NCBI RefSeq assembly: GCF_003591515.1
Contig: NZ_QZCG01000002.1
Coordinates: 372,001 to 436,000, forward strand
DNA length: 64,000 nucleotides
Reading direction: 5' to 3'
Source: Paracoccus onubensis
Lineage (GTDB): Bacteria > Pseudomonadota > Alphaproteobacteria > Rhodobacterales > Rhodobacteraceae
A program made the translations under genes and the position numbers. Shown piece by piece: positions 1 to 9,254 of this stretch (the stretch's first letter is position 1; each line of letters opens with the position of its first letter). The notes below the pieces were generated by a model. The model was not told where the DNA came from, made no database searches, and saw only the letters and a list, made by a program, of their open reading frames with translations.

Positions 1-1
1 C

Positions 2-244
2 ACGCGTAACGAAAACAAAACCGTTGCCATTCAGGACGATATCGACCGCCTGATTGCCGTTTATGATCAGATGAAGCCTGCGGAGGCCGCGGCAATCCTG
101 ACCAATCTGCCATCGGATTTTGCCGCCGAGATTCTGATGCGCGTCGATCCCCAGAACGGCGCGCGGATTATCGCTTCGGTCGAGCCTCGTCAGGCAGCCC
201 TGCTGACCGCCGAAATGGGCGCGCGCAGCGTCCGCAACCCATAG
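2..244 (+). CDS. MotE-like flagellar protein (MgtE N-terminal-like domain), C-terminal fragment
   Basis: Open from the left window edge in the frame starting at base 2 and ending at the TAG at 242-244, giving the last 80 residues of a protein. The visible part reads as paired short helices with the motif PAEAAAILTNLPSDFAAEIL followed by a MRVDPQNGARI segment, the pattern of the MgtE N-terminal/FliG-middle-like fold found in MotE, a periplasmic chaperone of the flagellar motor. It ends 10 bases before motA, so it is probably cotranscribed with it. The N-terminus, including any membrane anchor, lies outside the window. Family is inferred from the repeat pattern and the neighbours. Confidence 0.6.
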   Translation, partial: TRNENKTVAIQDDIDRLIAVYDQMKPAEAAAILTNLPSDFAAEILMRVDPQNGARIIASVEPRQAALLTAEMGARSVRNP

Positions 245-254
245 GAGTAGTTGT

Positions 255-1121
255 ATGTTCGGGATCGTCGGTATGGTGGTGACCACGGTGATGGTATTCG
301 GGGGATATCTGCTTGCAGGGGGCAAGATGTATGTGATCCTGCATTCGCTACCCTATGAGATGATGATGATCATGGGTGCGGCTGTCGGCGCCTATCTTCT
401 TTCCAATGACAGCCATACGCTGAAAACGACGATCAGCGGGCTTGTGCGGGCCTTCAAGGGGCCGAAATGGACGGCGCAGGATCATCAGGACGTGCTTTGC
501 CTGATGTTTCAACTGCTGCGCGTTGCGCGCGACAATCCGGTCGGACTCGAGGCGCATATCGAAAGTCCGGACAGCTCCGAGATTTTTACCGCCTATCCGC
601 GGCTGCTGGCGGATCGCAATATCGTTTCGCTGATTGCGGATACACTGCGATCGGCAAGCCTGAACTATGATGATCCCTATCAGGTCGAAGAGATGCTTAC
701 GCGGCGTATCGCGAGTATGAGCGAAGACGAGATGCATGTTCCCCACGCGCTCCAGAATATGGCTGACGCCTTGCCTGCCCTGGGGATCGTCGCCGCGGTG
801 CTGGGCGTCATCAAGACCATGAGCTCGATCGATCAGCCGCCGGCGGTGTTGGGCAAGCTGATCGGTGGCGCATTGGTCGGGACATTTCTCGGGGTTTTTC
901 TGTCCTATGGCTTCGTGGCACCGCTGGCGCAGCGCCTCGGAGCGGTCATCAAGCAGGATCTCATGTTCTACGACGTTGTCAAATCGGTGCTTGTCGCCGG
1001 ATTGCACCAACATGCGACAAATCTTTGCGTGGAAGTCGGCAGGCAAGCCGTGCCCGAACATGTAAGGCCGAGTTTCGACGGACTCGAAACTGCGCTGCGC
1101 GAATTGAAAAAGGCTGCATGA
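255..1121 (+). CDS. motA: Flagellar motor stator protein MotA
   Basis: 288 residues, the usual MotA length. The start ATG follows a GGAGTAG ribosome site. Two N-terminal membrane segments (about 5-22 and 33-50), a long charged cytoplasmic stretch, then a second membrane pair (about 170-190 and 203-222) including the typical ALPALGIVAAVLGVIKTM motif with the two conserved prolines region. MotA forms the proton-conducting stator with MotB in the inner membrane and drives the rotor through the cytoplasmic loop. It lies between a MotE-like gene and flagellar export genes; the stop TGA overlaps the next start (ATGA). No motB is visible in the window. Family assignment is secure. Confidence 0.93.
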   Translation: MFGIVGMVVTTVMVFGGYLLAGGKMYVILHSLPYEMMMIMGAAVGAYLLSNDSHTLKTTISGLVRAFKGPKWTAQDHQDVLCLMFQLLRVARDNPVGLEAHIESPDSSEIFTAYPRLLADRNIVSLIADTLRSASLNYDDPYQVEEMLTRRIASMSEDEMHVPHALQNMADALPALGIVAAVLGVIKTMSSIDQPPAVLGKLIGGALVGTFLGVFLSYGFVAPLAQRLGAVIKQDLMFYDVVKSVLVAGLHQHATNLCVEVGRQAVPEHVRPSFDGLETALRELKKAA

Positions 1122-1405
1122 TGATCGTATCGGCGCTTTTGACCGTTGCACTTGCGACATCGGATGCAGAACCTCCTGTAACAACCGGATTGGACGCATT
1201 TACCCGGGATGCCTCTGCCAGATTGCTGGAGGGGCGGGGTCTTCCGGCCGATTACCGGCGCCAGCTTCTGACGATGTCGCCGACGGATCGTTTACAGGCA
1301 ATCATTTTTCTGCGCCGGTCGGGCCTTCTTTCCGGTGACATCTGGCTTCTGGAAGACGTTCTCCGCCCGTCCGGAATATCCGGCCCGAATGAGATTGCCG
1401 AATGA
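1118..1405 (+). CDS. Small exported protein of the flagellar operon, unknown function
   Basis: 95 residues if started at the ATG overlapping the motA stop (ATGA); it also overlaps flhA by four bases, so it is translationally coupled on both sides. The first 16 residues (MMIVSALLTVALATSD) look like a short signal peptide or membrane anchor. The rest is soluble with predicted helices (RLLEGRGLPADYRRQLLTMSP, LQAIIFLRRSG). No family is recognised. Position and coupling suggest an envelope or periplasmic flagellar accessory factor, but this is inference from context only. A longer reading from base 1025 lies inside motA and is unlikely. Confidence 0.7.
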   Translation: MMIVSALLTVALATSDAEPPVTTGLDAFTRDASARLLEGRGLPADYRRQLLTMSPTDRLQAIIFLRRSGLLSGDIWLLEDVLRPSGISGPNEIAE

Positions 1406-3498
1406 AACAGGTCGGCGGGGTATCCTCACGTTCTTCTTTTCTGCCGGATGCGCAGCTTCTGATCACCGGTGGTCTGGTGCTGATCGTCATTTCGCTGGTC
1501 ATTCCACTGCCTCCGGGTCTGCTGGATTTCGGGATTGCCCTGTCGATCGCGACGGCAACGCTGGTGCTTGTCATGGCATCTCTGGTCGACAAGCCAGCGG
1601 ATTTTCAGGCTTTCCCGGTGCTGCTTCTGGTGTCTCTGGTGATCCGGCTGTCGTTGAACGTGTCGTCGACGCGGTTGATCCTGACCCAGGGCCATACCGG
1701 CAAAAGCGCCGCAGGTCAGGTTATCAGCGGCTTTGCTGATTTCGTGGCCGGTGGCTCGCTGCTGGTCGGGCTGACGATCTTCGCGGTTATCTCGGTGGTC
1801 AACTTCATGGTCATCACCAAGGGGTCGGGCCGTATGGCCGAAGTTGCCGCCCGCTTCGCGCTTGATTCCATGCCGGGCAAGCAGCTTGCGATCGACGGCG
1901 ACCTGAATGCCGGGGCTATCGATCACGAAGAAGCCAAACAGCGTCGCATTCGCGAACAGCATGAGATCAGCTTTTTCGGCTCGCTCGACGGCGCATCGAA
2001 ATTCGTCAAAGGCGATGCGATTGCGGGGATCGTGATTACCCTGATCAATCTGCTGATCGGATTGAGCGTCGGTGTCGCCGTTCATGGCATGGCTTTGGGA
2101 GATGCGTTGTCGACATATTCGCACCTGACCATCGGCGACGGGCTGGTAAGCCAGATCCCGGCCCTGATCACCTCGATGGCTGCCGCTTTGCTGCTTTCGC
2201 GTGGCGGAACTACCGATACGACCGCGCAACTGGTTTCGCAGCAGATATTGTCTGGCTGGAAGCCTGTTGCGATTGTCGCGGGCGCCATGGCACTTCTATC
2301 CTTTGTGCCGGGAATGCCGCGCGGGTTGTTTCTTGCCATGGCGCTTGCAATGGCTATTGGCGCGTGGTTGCTTGTCCGTCGCGGGCTTCGGATCGAAGAG
2401 CCGATATCCGGACTGGATGATGAACAGCCGGTTGAGCGCCCTGCAGAACGGATCGGCGACGTGCTGGATACCGATGAGATTACGGTTGAAATCGGCAGTG
2501 ATCTGGTTCCCGCAGCCCTGGATCAGGCGCATGGCCTGGGGGGCCGGGTCACGAATTTGCGCATTTTCGCCGCGCGCAGTTTTGGCGTTATTCTGCCGGA
2601 TGTCCGGATCACCGATGCGGATGAGATTCATGCAACGGATTATCAGATCCGCATTCAGGGAGTCGTAAGAGGGCGCGGCAGTTTGCGCGTCGATGAGGTT
2701 CTGGCGCTGGGGCCGGACGATATGCTTGAGGAATTGGGCGGGATTGCGGTGAAAGAACCGGTCTATTCCAGCCCCGCCCGCTGGATTTCCAGAGACACGC
2801 GGGACGATGCTGCGACGATGGGCCTGACAGTGGTTACCCCGATGGAAATTCTGTCCACCCATCTGATGGAAGCCGTTAAGGCCAATTTACCTTCATTGCT
2901 GACCCTGACAGCGCTGCAGCGGCAGATCGAGGAACTGAAATCCATTTCCGATCCCTCGCGGGCAGAGCGTTACAGGCGATATTTCGACAGCATGGTTCCC
3001 GAAAAGGTAACTCCCGAGACGCTTCTGGCCGTTCTGCGTGCATTACTTGAAGAAGGGATCTCGATCCGGAACCTGCCCGTCATCATCGATGCGATTTGCG
3101 AATTCCGGGCGATCGAGTCGGTCGAGACCGTTTATGAATTGGTGCGAAAGCGACTGCGCGGGCAGATAACGCAGCAATATTCGGACGATGCCGGCCGGAT
3201 CGAGGCGCTGCAACTGCATCCGGCATGGGAGGCGGAATTCGTGCGCTCGGACACCGAAACCGGCAGGGCAGGCGGAACTGTCATCACCCCATCCCTTTCA
3301 GGTCGGTTGGTGAAGGCGATGCATCAGGCGCTTGGCGGCATGCAGTCGCCCCGGGCTGTCCTCATCGCTCCGGATCACAGGCGCAGGATGGTTCGCGCGG
3401 TTCTGACGTCGAGCGGGGTCAGGGTACCGGTGATCGGCATGGAGGAAATCGACAGCTCGGCTGAATTGTGCCTGCTGGGCACGGTTGAGGCGGCGTGA
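1402..3498 (+). CDS. flhA: Flagellar type III export apparatus protein FlhA
   Basis: 698 residues, matching FlhA. The N-terminal half carries about eight membrane segments; between them is the cytoplasmic FHIPEP-type loop (RMAEVAARFALDSMPGKQLAIDGDLNAG region, residues about 145-175). The C-terminal half is the soluble docking domain (from about 345) that receives chaperone-substrate complexes. FlhA is the proton-coupled central gate of the flagellar secretion system in the inner membrane. Starts within the preceding gene and its TGA overlaps the fliR ATG (TGATG). Together with fliR and flhB it gives the core export gate; fliP and fliQ are not in the window. Confidence 0.96.
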   Translation: MKQVGGVSSRSSFLPDAQLLITGGLVLIVISLVIPLPPGLLDFGIALSIATATLVLVMASLVDKPADFQAFPVLLLVSLVIRLSLNVSSTRLILTQGHTGKSAAGQVISGFADFVAGGSLLVGLTIFAVISVVNFMVITKGSGRMAEVAARFALDSMPGKQLAIDGDLNAGAIDHEEAKQRRIREQHEISFFGSLDGASKFVKGDAIAGIVITLINLLIGLSVGVAVHGMALGDALSTYSHLTIGDGLVSQIPALITSMAAALLLSRGGTTDTTAQLVSQQILSGWKPVAIVAGAMALLSFVPGMPRGLFLAMALAMAIGAWLLVRRGLRIEEPISGLDDEQPVERPAERIGDVLDTDEITVEIGSDLVPAALDQAHGLGGRVTNLRIFAARSFGVILPDVRITDADEIHATDYQIRIQGVVRGRGSLRVDEVLALGPDDMLEELGGIAVKEPVYSSPARWISRDTRDDAATMGLTVVTPMEILSTHLMEAVKANLPSLLTLTALQRQIEELKSISDPSRAERYRRYFDSMVPEKVTPETLLAVLRALLEEGISIRNLPVIIDAICEFRAIESVETVYELVRKRLRGQITQQYSDDAGRIEALQLHPAWEAEFVRSDTETGRAGGTVITPSLSGRLVKAMHQALGGMQSPRAVLIAPDHRRRMVRAVLTSSGVRVPVIGMEEIDSSAELCLLGTVEAA

Positions 3499-4250
3499 TG
3501 TGGCAGCAGGCGGTGGAATTGCTGCCCTGGTTCAACTGGACGATGGTGCTCGTCTATGTGCGGGTTCAGGCCTGCCTGCTGATTCTGCCGGGCTTCGGAG
3601 AACAGGTGATCCCCGCCCGCGTCAAGGTGGGCCTGGCGATGGTAATCGTGCCGCTGCTGGCTGCGGGGCTTCCGGCTGCCGCAATTCCCCGCGCGCCTGC
3701 GGGAATTCTGGGACAGACCGCTGTAGAAATGGTGATCGGTCTGGCAAGCGGGGGGCTGCTTCGGATTCTTGCAATTGCGATCGATATCGCGACGACGGCG
3801 ATTGCCACTGCTGCCTCATTGTCACAACTGGTCGGCATTTCGATCGATGCGGCTCCGCATCCGCTGGGCAACCTGCTGCATCTGGGTGGGATAGCGGTTC
3901 TGATGGCATTGGGATTGCCGGTCATGGTTCTGCAATTCATGGCCGACGGCCTGTCGATATGGCCGCCGGGCGGCTGGCCCGATTTACAATATCTGGCGCA
4001 TGAGGCGATACCGACGGTTGCGCGGGCATTCGGTCTTGCCATGCTGCTGGCTGCTCCGTTCACCCTTGGAGGTTTTCTTTTTCAGGCCCTGTCCGGGGTG
4101 ATCAATCGCGTGATGCCATCCTTGCCGGTGATCTTCATCGGCTCCCCATTGTCGGTATTTCTGGCGATTGCGGGGGCGGCGATGATGGCGCCGCTGCTGA
4201 TCGAGATCTGGGCAAATGCGGTGCTTGACTTCACCTTGCCGCCACTATGA
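3498..4250 (+). CDS. fliR: Flagellar export apparatus protein FliR
   Basis: 250 residues from the ATG at 3498, which overlaps the flhA stop; a GTG three bases earlier is also possible. Hydrophobic throughout with six membrane helices, starting FNWTMVLVYVRVQACLLILPGFGEQ and containing the family segment RVKVGLAMVIVPLL. FliR packs with FliP and FliQ in the export gate at the base of the flagellum. It overlaps flhB by four bases, as in many flagellar operons. Length and order flhA-fliR-flhB support the call. Confidence 0.93.
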   Translation: MWQQAVELLPWFNWTMVLVYVRVQACLLILPGFGEQVIPARVKVGLAMVIVPLLAAGLPAAAIPRAPAGILGQTAVEMVIGLASGGLLRILAIAIDIATTAIATAASLSQLVGISIDAAPHPLGNLLHLGGIAVLMALGLPVMVLQFMADGLSIWPPGGWPDLQYLAHEAIPTVARAFGLAMLLAAPFTLGGFLFQALSGVINRVMPSLPVIFIGSPLSVFLAIAGAAMMAPLLIEIWANAVLDFTLPPL

Positions 4251-5311
4251 GTGAGGAGAAGGACGAAAAACCGTTCGACCCATCCGAACGGAAATTGCAA
4301 AAGGCCCGTCAGGAAGGCGATGTTCCACGCTCGACCGAAGTCAATGTGCTGGGCATGTATCTGGGGGCCTGGCTGGTTTTGACAGTCGGCGCGGGCGTCG
4401 CAACCCGTGAATGGCTGGCCTCGGGAAGCCGGGCATTGGGCAGCGACGCCTGGCTTGGCGGATCGGTCTTTGCTATTGCCATGCCGGTCGGCGGTTTTGC
4501 CGCCGCGGCCGTGATCGGTCTGATGATGGTGCCGTTTGCGACGATCCTGATCGCACTCGTCGCACAGCGCGGTTTGGTCTTTTCGGTCAAGAAGATCGCG
4601 TTCGATCCCAAACGTCTGAACCCGATCAGGAATGCCGGGCAGAAATTCGGCCCCGCCGGGTTGGTGACTTTCGGGATCTCGGTCCTCAAGGCGGCATTTG
4701 TCTGTCTTGGCGGATGGTATCTGTTTTCGTCGCTTCTGAACCATCTTGCCGCGACCATGTCGGGGGCGGGTAATCAATGGATTCCGGGGCTGCGGAAATT
4801 GCTGCAGGATGTCGTGACGATGGCTGTCGCGATCTCGGCGCTGTTCGCGGTTATCGATCTGCTTTGGAAGCGCCATGAATATCTGAAGCGTCATCGGATG
4901 ACCCGCAAGGAACTTGACGACGAGAACAAGGATACCGAAGGCGATCCGCATATCAAGGCGGCGCGTCGTCAGAAAGCCATTGATCTTGCGATGAAACAGA
5001 TGCTTTCGGACGTCGCGCGCGCGGATGTGGTCGTCGTCAATCCCACGCATTACGCGGTTGCGCTTGAATGGAAACGGGGAAGCGGGCGTGCGCCGGTTTG
5101 CCTTGCCAAGGGCACCGACGATCTCGCGGCCCGAATTCGTGACCGAGCGCGCATGCATGACGTGCCGATCCATTCCGATCCGCCATGCGCGCGGGCTCTG
5201 TACGCCGCCGTCGGTATCGGAGAGGAAATACGAAGAGAGCATTTCGCCGCTGTGGCGATCGCCATCCGCTTTGCCGAGAAGATGCGGCAGAAAGCGCGGG
5301 CGGGATGGTAA
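4247..5311 (+). CDS. flhB: Flagellar export switch protein FlhB
   Basis: 354 residues. Begins with the charged segment KDEKPFDPSERKLQKARQEG typical of FlhB, then four membrane helices, then a cytoplasmic domain with the autocleavage motif NPTH at residues 265-268 (VVVNPTHYAVAL). FlhB cleaves itself between Asn and Pro and switches export from rod/hook to filament substrates. Start overlaps fliR (ATGA). The C-terminus overlaps the next small ORF by seven bases. Confidence 0.96.
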   Translation: MSEEKDEKPFDPSERKLQKARQEGDVPRSTEVNVLGMYLGAWLVLTVGAGVATREWLASGSRALGSDAWLGGSVFAIAMPVGGFAAAAVIGLMMVPFATILIALVAQRGLVFSVKKIAFDPKRLNPIRNAGQKFGPAGLVTFGISVLKAAFVCLGGWYLFSSLLNHLAATMSGAGNQWIPGLRKLLQDVVTMAVAISALFAVIDLLWKRHEYLKRHRMTRKELDDENKDTEGDPHIKAARRQKAIDLAMKQMLSDVARADVVVVNPTHYAVALEWKRGSGRAPVCLAKGTDDLAARIRDRARMHDVPIHSDPPCARALYAAVGIGEEIRREHFAAVAIAIRFAEKMRQKARAGW

Positions 5312-5667
5312 ACAGAAGCGGTGATCTGACCCGGCTTGAACGGATCGCAAGGCTGAAGGCCGAACGTGAGCTTGGAAAATTCGCAGCGATCAACGCACAT
5401 ATGGCCGCTGCCCGGCAGCGTATTGCCGCGATGCGGCAGACGCTTGAACAAAGCTATCACAACCGGGCGCCGCTTTCTTTGCCCGTTGCCCGGATCGAGA
5501 CCGCGCAAGCCGGCCGTGTCGCCCGGGAATTATGGATGGCAGAACAGGATGCCGAACGTCTGAAACCGGGCTTCGAGCGGATTCGCCATGCCGCGATGCA
5601 GGAATTTGGCCGGGCAGAAGTCCTTAAGGAACTGGCGCGTCAAGAAACCCGCATCAAGAAGACCTAG
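5305..5667 (+). CDS. FliJ-like coiled-coil flagellar protein (putative)
   Basis: 120 residues starting at the ATG inside the end of flhB. Almost entirely helical, rich in Arg, Ala and Glu with heptad-like spacing (RLERIARLKAERELGKFAAINAHMAAARQRIAAM). Size, coil character and place after flhB fit FliJ-like export chaperones or stalk proteins, but no diagnostic motif was seen, so the family is inference. It is the last gene of the visible flagellar operon and is followed by a strong GC hairpin. Confidence 0.6.
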   Translation: MVNRSGDLTRLERIARLKAERELGKFAAINAHMAAARQRIAAMRQTLEQSYHNRAPLSLPVARIETAQAGRVARELWMAEQDAERLKPGFERIRHAAMQEFGRAEVLKELARQETRIKKT

Positions 5668-5739
5668 AGCCTGTGGCATCTGCCCGCATTCTCCTTCTTT
5701 CCTCCTTCCTCTTCTTCTTTGTCCAAATACCTCGGGGGT

Positions 5740-5758
5740 CCGGGGGCAGTGCCCCCGG
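5740..5758. repeat. GC-rich hairpin in a dispersed intergenic repeat, possible terminator
   Basis: Arms CCGGGGGC and GCCCCCGG with a 3-base loop, preceded by CTTCTTCTTTGTCCAAATACCTCGGGGG. There is no T tract. It lies between the convergent ends of the flagellar operon and leuD. Similar tails occur at about 9215-9245 and 31673-31697 in other intergenic spaces, so this looks like a copy of a dispersed Rhodobacterales-type intergenic repeat that may also end transcription. Confidence 0.55.
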
Positions 5759-5862
5759 CCATCGCGGGACGCAAATAACCGGCGTTATCGCTTCAACGCG
5801 ACACTCTCTCGCTTCAGGATCACCTTATCATGACCGGAACTCGATCCGGCCATGAGGTGACC

Positions 5863-6468
5863 TCAGACCCAGGGGCGGGCTTGCGCCATTTGTGTCTCAT
5901 AGCTGTCGATCGCCCCGGCTTTTTCCATCGTCAGGCCGATATCGTCCAGCCCGTTCAGCAGACAATGCTTGCGGAACGGATCGATGTCGAAATGGAATTC
6001 CTGCCCGTCCGAGCTGCTGACAGTCTGGTTTTCCAGATCGACGGTCATCCGGGCATTCGCGCCCTTGCGCGCATCCTCCATCAGGGCATCTATGGCTTCT
6101 TGTGGCAGGGTGATCGGCAGGATGCCGTTCTTGAAGCAATTGTTGAAGAAGATATCGGCGAAGCTGGTCGAGATGACGCAGCGAATCCCGAAATCCAGCA
6201 GCGCCCAGGGCGCATGTTCCCGCGACGATCCGCAGCCGAAATTATCGCCTGCCACAAGAATTTGCGCGTCGCGGTAAGCGGGTTGATTCAGGACGAAATT
6301 CGGCAATTCCCTGCCTTCGCGGTCATAGCGCATCTCGTCGAACAGGTTGACGCCCAGCCCTGTGCGCTTGATGGTTTTCAGGAATTGCTTGGGGATGATC
6401 ATATCGGTGTCGATATTGACCAGCGGCATGGGGGCCGCGATTCCCGTCAGTGTAGTGAATTTATCCAT
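5863..6468 (-). CDS. leuD: 3-isopropylmalate dehydratase small subunit LeuD
   Basis: 201 residues, standard length. Contains the swivel-domain signature [15 protein letters not shown]. With LeuC it isomerises 2-isopropylmalate to 3-isopropylmalate in leucine synthesis, in the cytoplasm. It starts 11 bases after the leuC stop on the same strand, so the two are cotranscribed. leuB and leuA are not next to them in the window. Confidence 0.97.
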   Translation of the reverse strand: MDKFTTLTGIAAPMPLVNIDTDMIIPKQFLKTIKRTGLGVNLFDEMRYDREGRELPNFVLNQPAYRDAQILVAGDNFGCGSSREHAPWALLDFGIRCVISTSFADIFFNNCFKNGILPITLPQEAIDALMEDARKGANARMTVDLENQTVSSSDGQEFHFDIDPFRKHCLLNGLDDIGLTMEKAGAIDSYETQMAQARPWV

Positions 6469-6479
6469 GTCTCGGTTCC

Positions 6480-7910
6480 TCAGGCGTTTTCGGCCGCAAA
6501 TTCGCGCACATCCACCAGATGCCCGGCAACTCCGGCTGCCGCCGCCATGGTGGGTGACATCAGATGGGTCCGGCCCTTATAGCCCTGACGCCCCTCGAAA
6601 TTCCGGTTCGAGGTGGCGGCGCAGCGTTCCTCCGGCGCCAATTGGTCGGGGTTCATGCCCAGGCACATCGAGCATCCGGCCAGCCGCCATTCGAATCCGG
6701 CATCGATGAAGATCTGATCCAGCCCTTCCTCTTCGGCCTGTGCCCGCACCAGCCCCGAGCCGGGAACCACCATGCCGCGCACATTCGCGGCAAGCTTGCG
6801 CCCGCGCAGCACATCCGCAGCGGCGCGCAAATCCTCGATCCGGCCATTGGTGCAAGAGCCGATGAACACGGCGTCAATCGCGATATCGGTCAGTTTCGTA
6901 CCCGGTTTCAGCCCCATATATTCCAGCGAACGCCGCGCGGCATCGACCTTGCCGGCCTGGAAATCCTCGGGCGCGGGGACCGTCGCGGTGATCGGCAAGG
7001 CATCCTCGGGCGAGGTGCCCCATGTGACCGTCGGCGCGATATCCTCGCCCCGCAGCGTCACGATCTTGTCGAAATGCGCGCCTTCGTCGGAATGCAGCGT
7101 TTTCCACCAGGCCAGTGCGGCCTCCCACTGCGCACCCTTGGGGGCGTGGGGGCGACCCCTGACATATTCGAAGGTGGTTTCGTCCGGCGCGATCAGTCCC
7201 GCGCGCGCGCCGCCTTCTATCGCCATGTTGCAGATCGTCATCCGGCCTTCCATGGACAGATTGCGGATCACTTCCCCGCAATATTCGATGACATGGCCGG
7301 TGCCGCCCGCTGTGCCGGTCTCGGCGATGATGGCCAGAACCACGTCCTTGGCGGTGACGCCGGGGGCAAGGCGGCCGGTGATCTCGACCTTCATGTTCTT
7401 CGATTTCGACTGGATCAGGGTTTGCGTCGCCAGGACATGCTCGACTTCCGAGGTGCCGATGCCATGGGCAAGCGCGCCGAATGCGCCATGCGTCGCGGTA
7501 TGGCTGTCGCCGCAGACAACAGTCATGCCGGGCAGGGTCCAGCCCTGTTCCGGGCCGACGATATGGACGATGCCCTGCCGGATATCGTTGACGGGATAAT
7601 ATTCGACGCCGAAATCGCGGGCGTTCCTGTCAAGCGCGTCGACCTGAATCCGCGATTCCTCGTTCTCGATCCCGTTCTGGCGATCCAGTGTGGTGGGCAC
7701 ATTATGATCGGGGACGGCAATGGTGCGCTCGGGCGCGTGTACCTTGCGGCCGGTCATGCGCAGACCCTCGAAGGCCTGCGGGCTGGTCACTTCGTGAACC
7801 AGATGGCGATCGATATAAAGCAGGCAGGTACCGCTTTCGGAACGGTCGACGACATGGGCGTCCCAGATCTTGTCATACAGGGTACGCGGGGTGATTTCGG
7901 GATTCGTCAT
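6480..7910 (-). CDS. leuC: 3-isopropylmalate dehydratase large subunit LeuC
   Basis: 476 residues, aconitase-superfamily large subunit. The cluster-binding cysteines are visible in [12 protein letters not shown] and in [14 protein letters not shown], with [29 protein letters not shown] upstream as in the family. Carries the 4Fe-4S cluster of the LeuCD enzyme. First gene of the leuCD pair; its promoter must lie in the 338-base spacer shared with divergent rsfS. Confidence 0.97.
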   Translation of the reverse strand: MTNPEITPRTLYDKIWDAHVVDRSESGTCLLYIDRHLVHEVTSPQAFEGLRMTGRKVHAPERTIAVPDHNVPTTLDRQNGIENEESRIQVDALDRNARDFGVEYYPVNDIRQGIVHIVGPEQGWTLPGMTVVCGDSHTATHGAFGALAHGIGTSEVEHVLATQTLIQSKSKNMKVEITGRLAPGVTAKDVVLAIIAETGTAGGTGHVIEYCGEVIRNLSMEGRMTICNMAIEGGARAGLIAPDETTFEYVRGRPHAPKGAQWEAALAWWKTLHSDEGAHFDKIVTLRGEDIAPTVTWGTSPEDALPITATVPAPEDFQAGKVDAARRSLEYMGLKPGTKLTDIAIDAVFIGSCTNGRIEDLRAAADVLRGRKLAANVRGMVVPGSGLVRAQAEEEGLDQIFIDAGFEWRLAGCSMCLGMNPDQLAPEERCAATSNRNFEGRQGYKGRTHLMSPTMAAAAGVAGHLVDVREFAAENA

Positions 7911-8248
7911 GGCTCGTGGCTTTCGGCTGTGAGATTAAGTGCATGATGGCAAGAATCGGCAGGATGCCACAAGCCGTCAGCCGCGGGCCGTCACGCAGCG
8001 CGTTTCACCGTAAAACCGTGATGGAAGACGGGCACGGTCATGGATGTCGAAATAGATGAATCCGGTCATGGATCATATTCTACGCGTGATTTTCGTAACC
8101 TGCAATATTGGTTGCGCAGGCTGGCATTGCAAGCCATGTCACTTTTCCGGAATGCCAAATTTACGTCTGTGGATTGAGATGAGACGAAAAGATGCTATCT
8201 TTAGTATAACCCCTGCGCCGGGGGCGATCGGCGCGTTGACCGGAGGAT
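7911..8248. other. Divergent spacer between leuC and rsfS
   Basis: 338 bases holding both divergent promoters. On the + strand a weak sigma70-like pair, TTGAGA at 8174-8179 and TATCTT at 8196-8201 (16-base spacer), precedes rsfS. An interrupted inverted repeat TGCAAT/ATTGCA lies around 8102-8132. A small ORF (8056-8280) has no codon-usage support. I see no leucine-rich leader peptide or attenuator for leuC. Confidence 0.35.
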
Positions 8249-8677
8249 ATGACCCTGTCAGAACACGTCTCGCCGGCTGATAGGCCGGCTGCGACCGCCG
8301 CAGGAGATCAGCTGAGCAGTGAGCAGCTGTTGTCCCGCATCCTGTCCTCGCTTGAAGACGACAAGGCCGAGGATATCGTTACGATCGACCTGCGCGGCCG
8401 ATCGGCCATGGCGGATCACATGGTGATCGCTTCGGGCCGCAGTGCACGTCAGGTCGGCTCCATCGCCGAAAAGCTGGCCGACCGCTTCAAGCAGGCAACC
8501 GGCCGCAGCGCACGGATCGAGGGCAAGGACACCGGCGATTGGGTGCTGATCGACACCGATGACGTCATCGTCCATGTATTCCGCCCCGAAGTTCGCGATT
8601 TCTATCAGCTCGAGAAGATGTGGATGCCCGCCGATGCACTTGCCCGGGTGCGAGAGGCCGGCCCGCAGCCTCAGTAA
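8249..8677 (+). CDS. rsfS: Ribosome silencing factor RsfS
   Basis: 142 residues with a GGAGG ribosome site before the ATG. An N-terminal tail of about 25 residues precedes the RsfS/Iojap core (LEDDKAEDIVTIDLRGRS, MADHMVIASGRSARQV, DWVLIDTDDVIVHVFRPEVRDFY). Binds ribosomal protein uL14 and blocks subunit joining when nutrients are low. Followed after three bases by rlmH, the usual partner. Confidence 0.95.
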   Translation: MTLSEHVSPADRPAATAAGDQLSSEQLLSRILSSLEDDKAEDIVTIDLRGRSAMADHMVIASGRSARQVGSIAEKLADRFKQATGRSARIEGKDTGDWVLIDTDDVIVHVFRPEVRDFYQLEKMWMPADALARVREAGPQPQ

Positions 8678-8680
8678 GAC

Positions 8681-9148
8681 ATGCGGATCGACATCGCTGC
8701 CGTCGGGCGGCTTCGCAAGGGGCCCGAGGCGGCGATGGTCGCGGATTACCTTGACCGTTTCGCCAAAACCGGGCGAGGGCTGGGCCTGCCCCCGGTCAGG
8801 CTTATCGAGGTAGAGGACAAGCGTGGCGGCGGTATGGCGGCGGAAGCCGGGCTTTTGACCCGCGCAATTCCCGCAGGTTCCGCCGTGATTGCCTTGGATG
8901 AGCGGGGAGATCAGCCAACATCGCCCGATTTCGCCGCACGTATCGCGGCATTTCGAGATCAGGCCCGGGATTTGTGCTTCGTGATCGGCGGTGCGGACGG
9001 AATCGATCCGTCACTGCGATCCCGCGCGGAATGGCAGATCAGTTTCGGCAAGATGGTCTGGCCGCATATGCTGGTGCGGGTCATGCTGGCCGAGCAGCTT
9101 TACAGGGCCACCACCATCCTTGCAGGAACACCTTATCACCGGAATTGA
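8681..9148 (+). CDS. rlmH: 23S rRNA pseudouridine-1915 N3-methyltransferase RlmH
   Basis: 155 residues, the standard size of this SPOUT methyltransferase. Shows FVIGGADGIDPSLRSRA and the C-terminal signature LAEQLYRATTILAGTPYH that forms the trefoil-knot SAM site. Methylates the modified base in helix 69 of 23S rRNA. Starts three bases after rsfS; the pair forms a conserved ribosome-maturation unit. Confidence 0.96.
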   Translation: MRIDIAAVGRLRKGPEAAMVADYLDRFAKTGRGLGLPPVRLIEVEDKRGGGMAAEAGLLTRAIPAGSAVIALDERGDQPTSPDFAARIAAFRDQARDLCFVIGGADGIDPSLRSRAEWQISFGKMVWPHMLVRVMLAEQLYRATTILAGTPYHRN

Positions 9149-9214
9149 GGCCGGAGCGGGGGCTCGCCCGTTGCCAACAGGTCTCTTGAACCGGTGGCGT
9201 AGCTGCCGGCGATG

Positions 9215-9245
9215 CCCTCGGGATATTTTTGGATGAAGAAGAAGG
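9215..9245. repeat. Dispersed intergenic repeat, partial copy
   Basis: CCCTCGGGATATTTTTGGATGAAGAAGAAGG on this strand matches, in inverted orientation, the CTTCTTC...TCCAAATA...CTCGGGG tail seen near 5710-5740. It sits between the convergent ends of rlmH and metG. The GC hairpin arm of the first copy is absent here. Confidence 0.45.
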
Positions 9246-9254
9246 CAGGCGGGC

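Noticed and set aside
8056-8280. 74-codon frame in the leuC-rsfS spacer
   Set aside because: Overlaps the rsfS ribosome site and start, lacks its own ribosome site and has no coding character.
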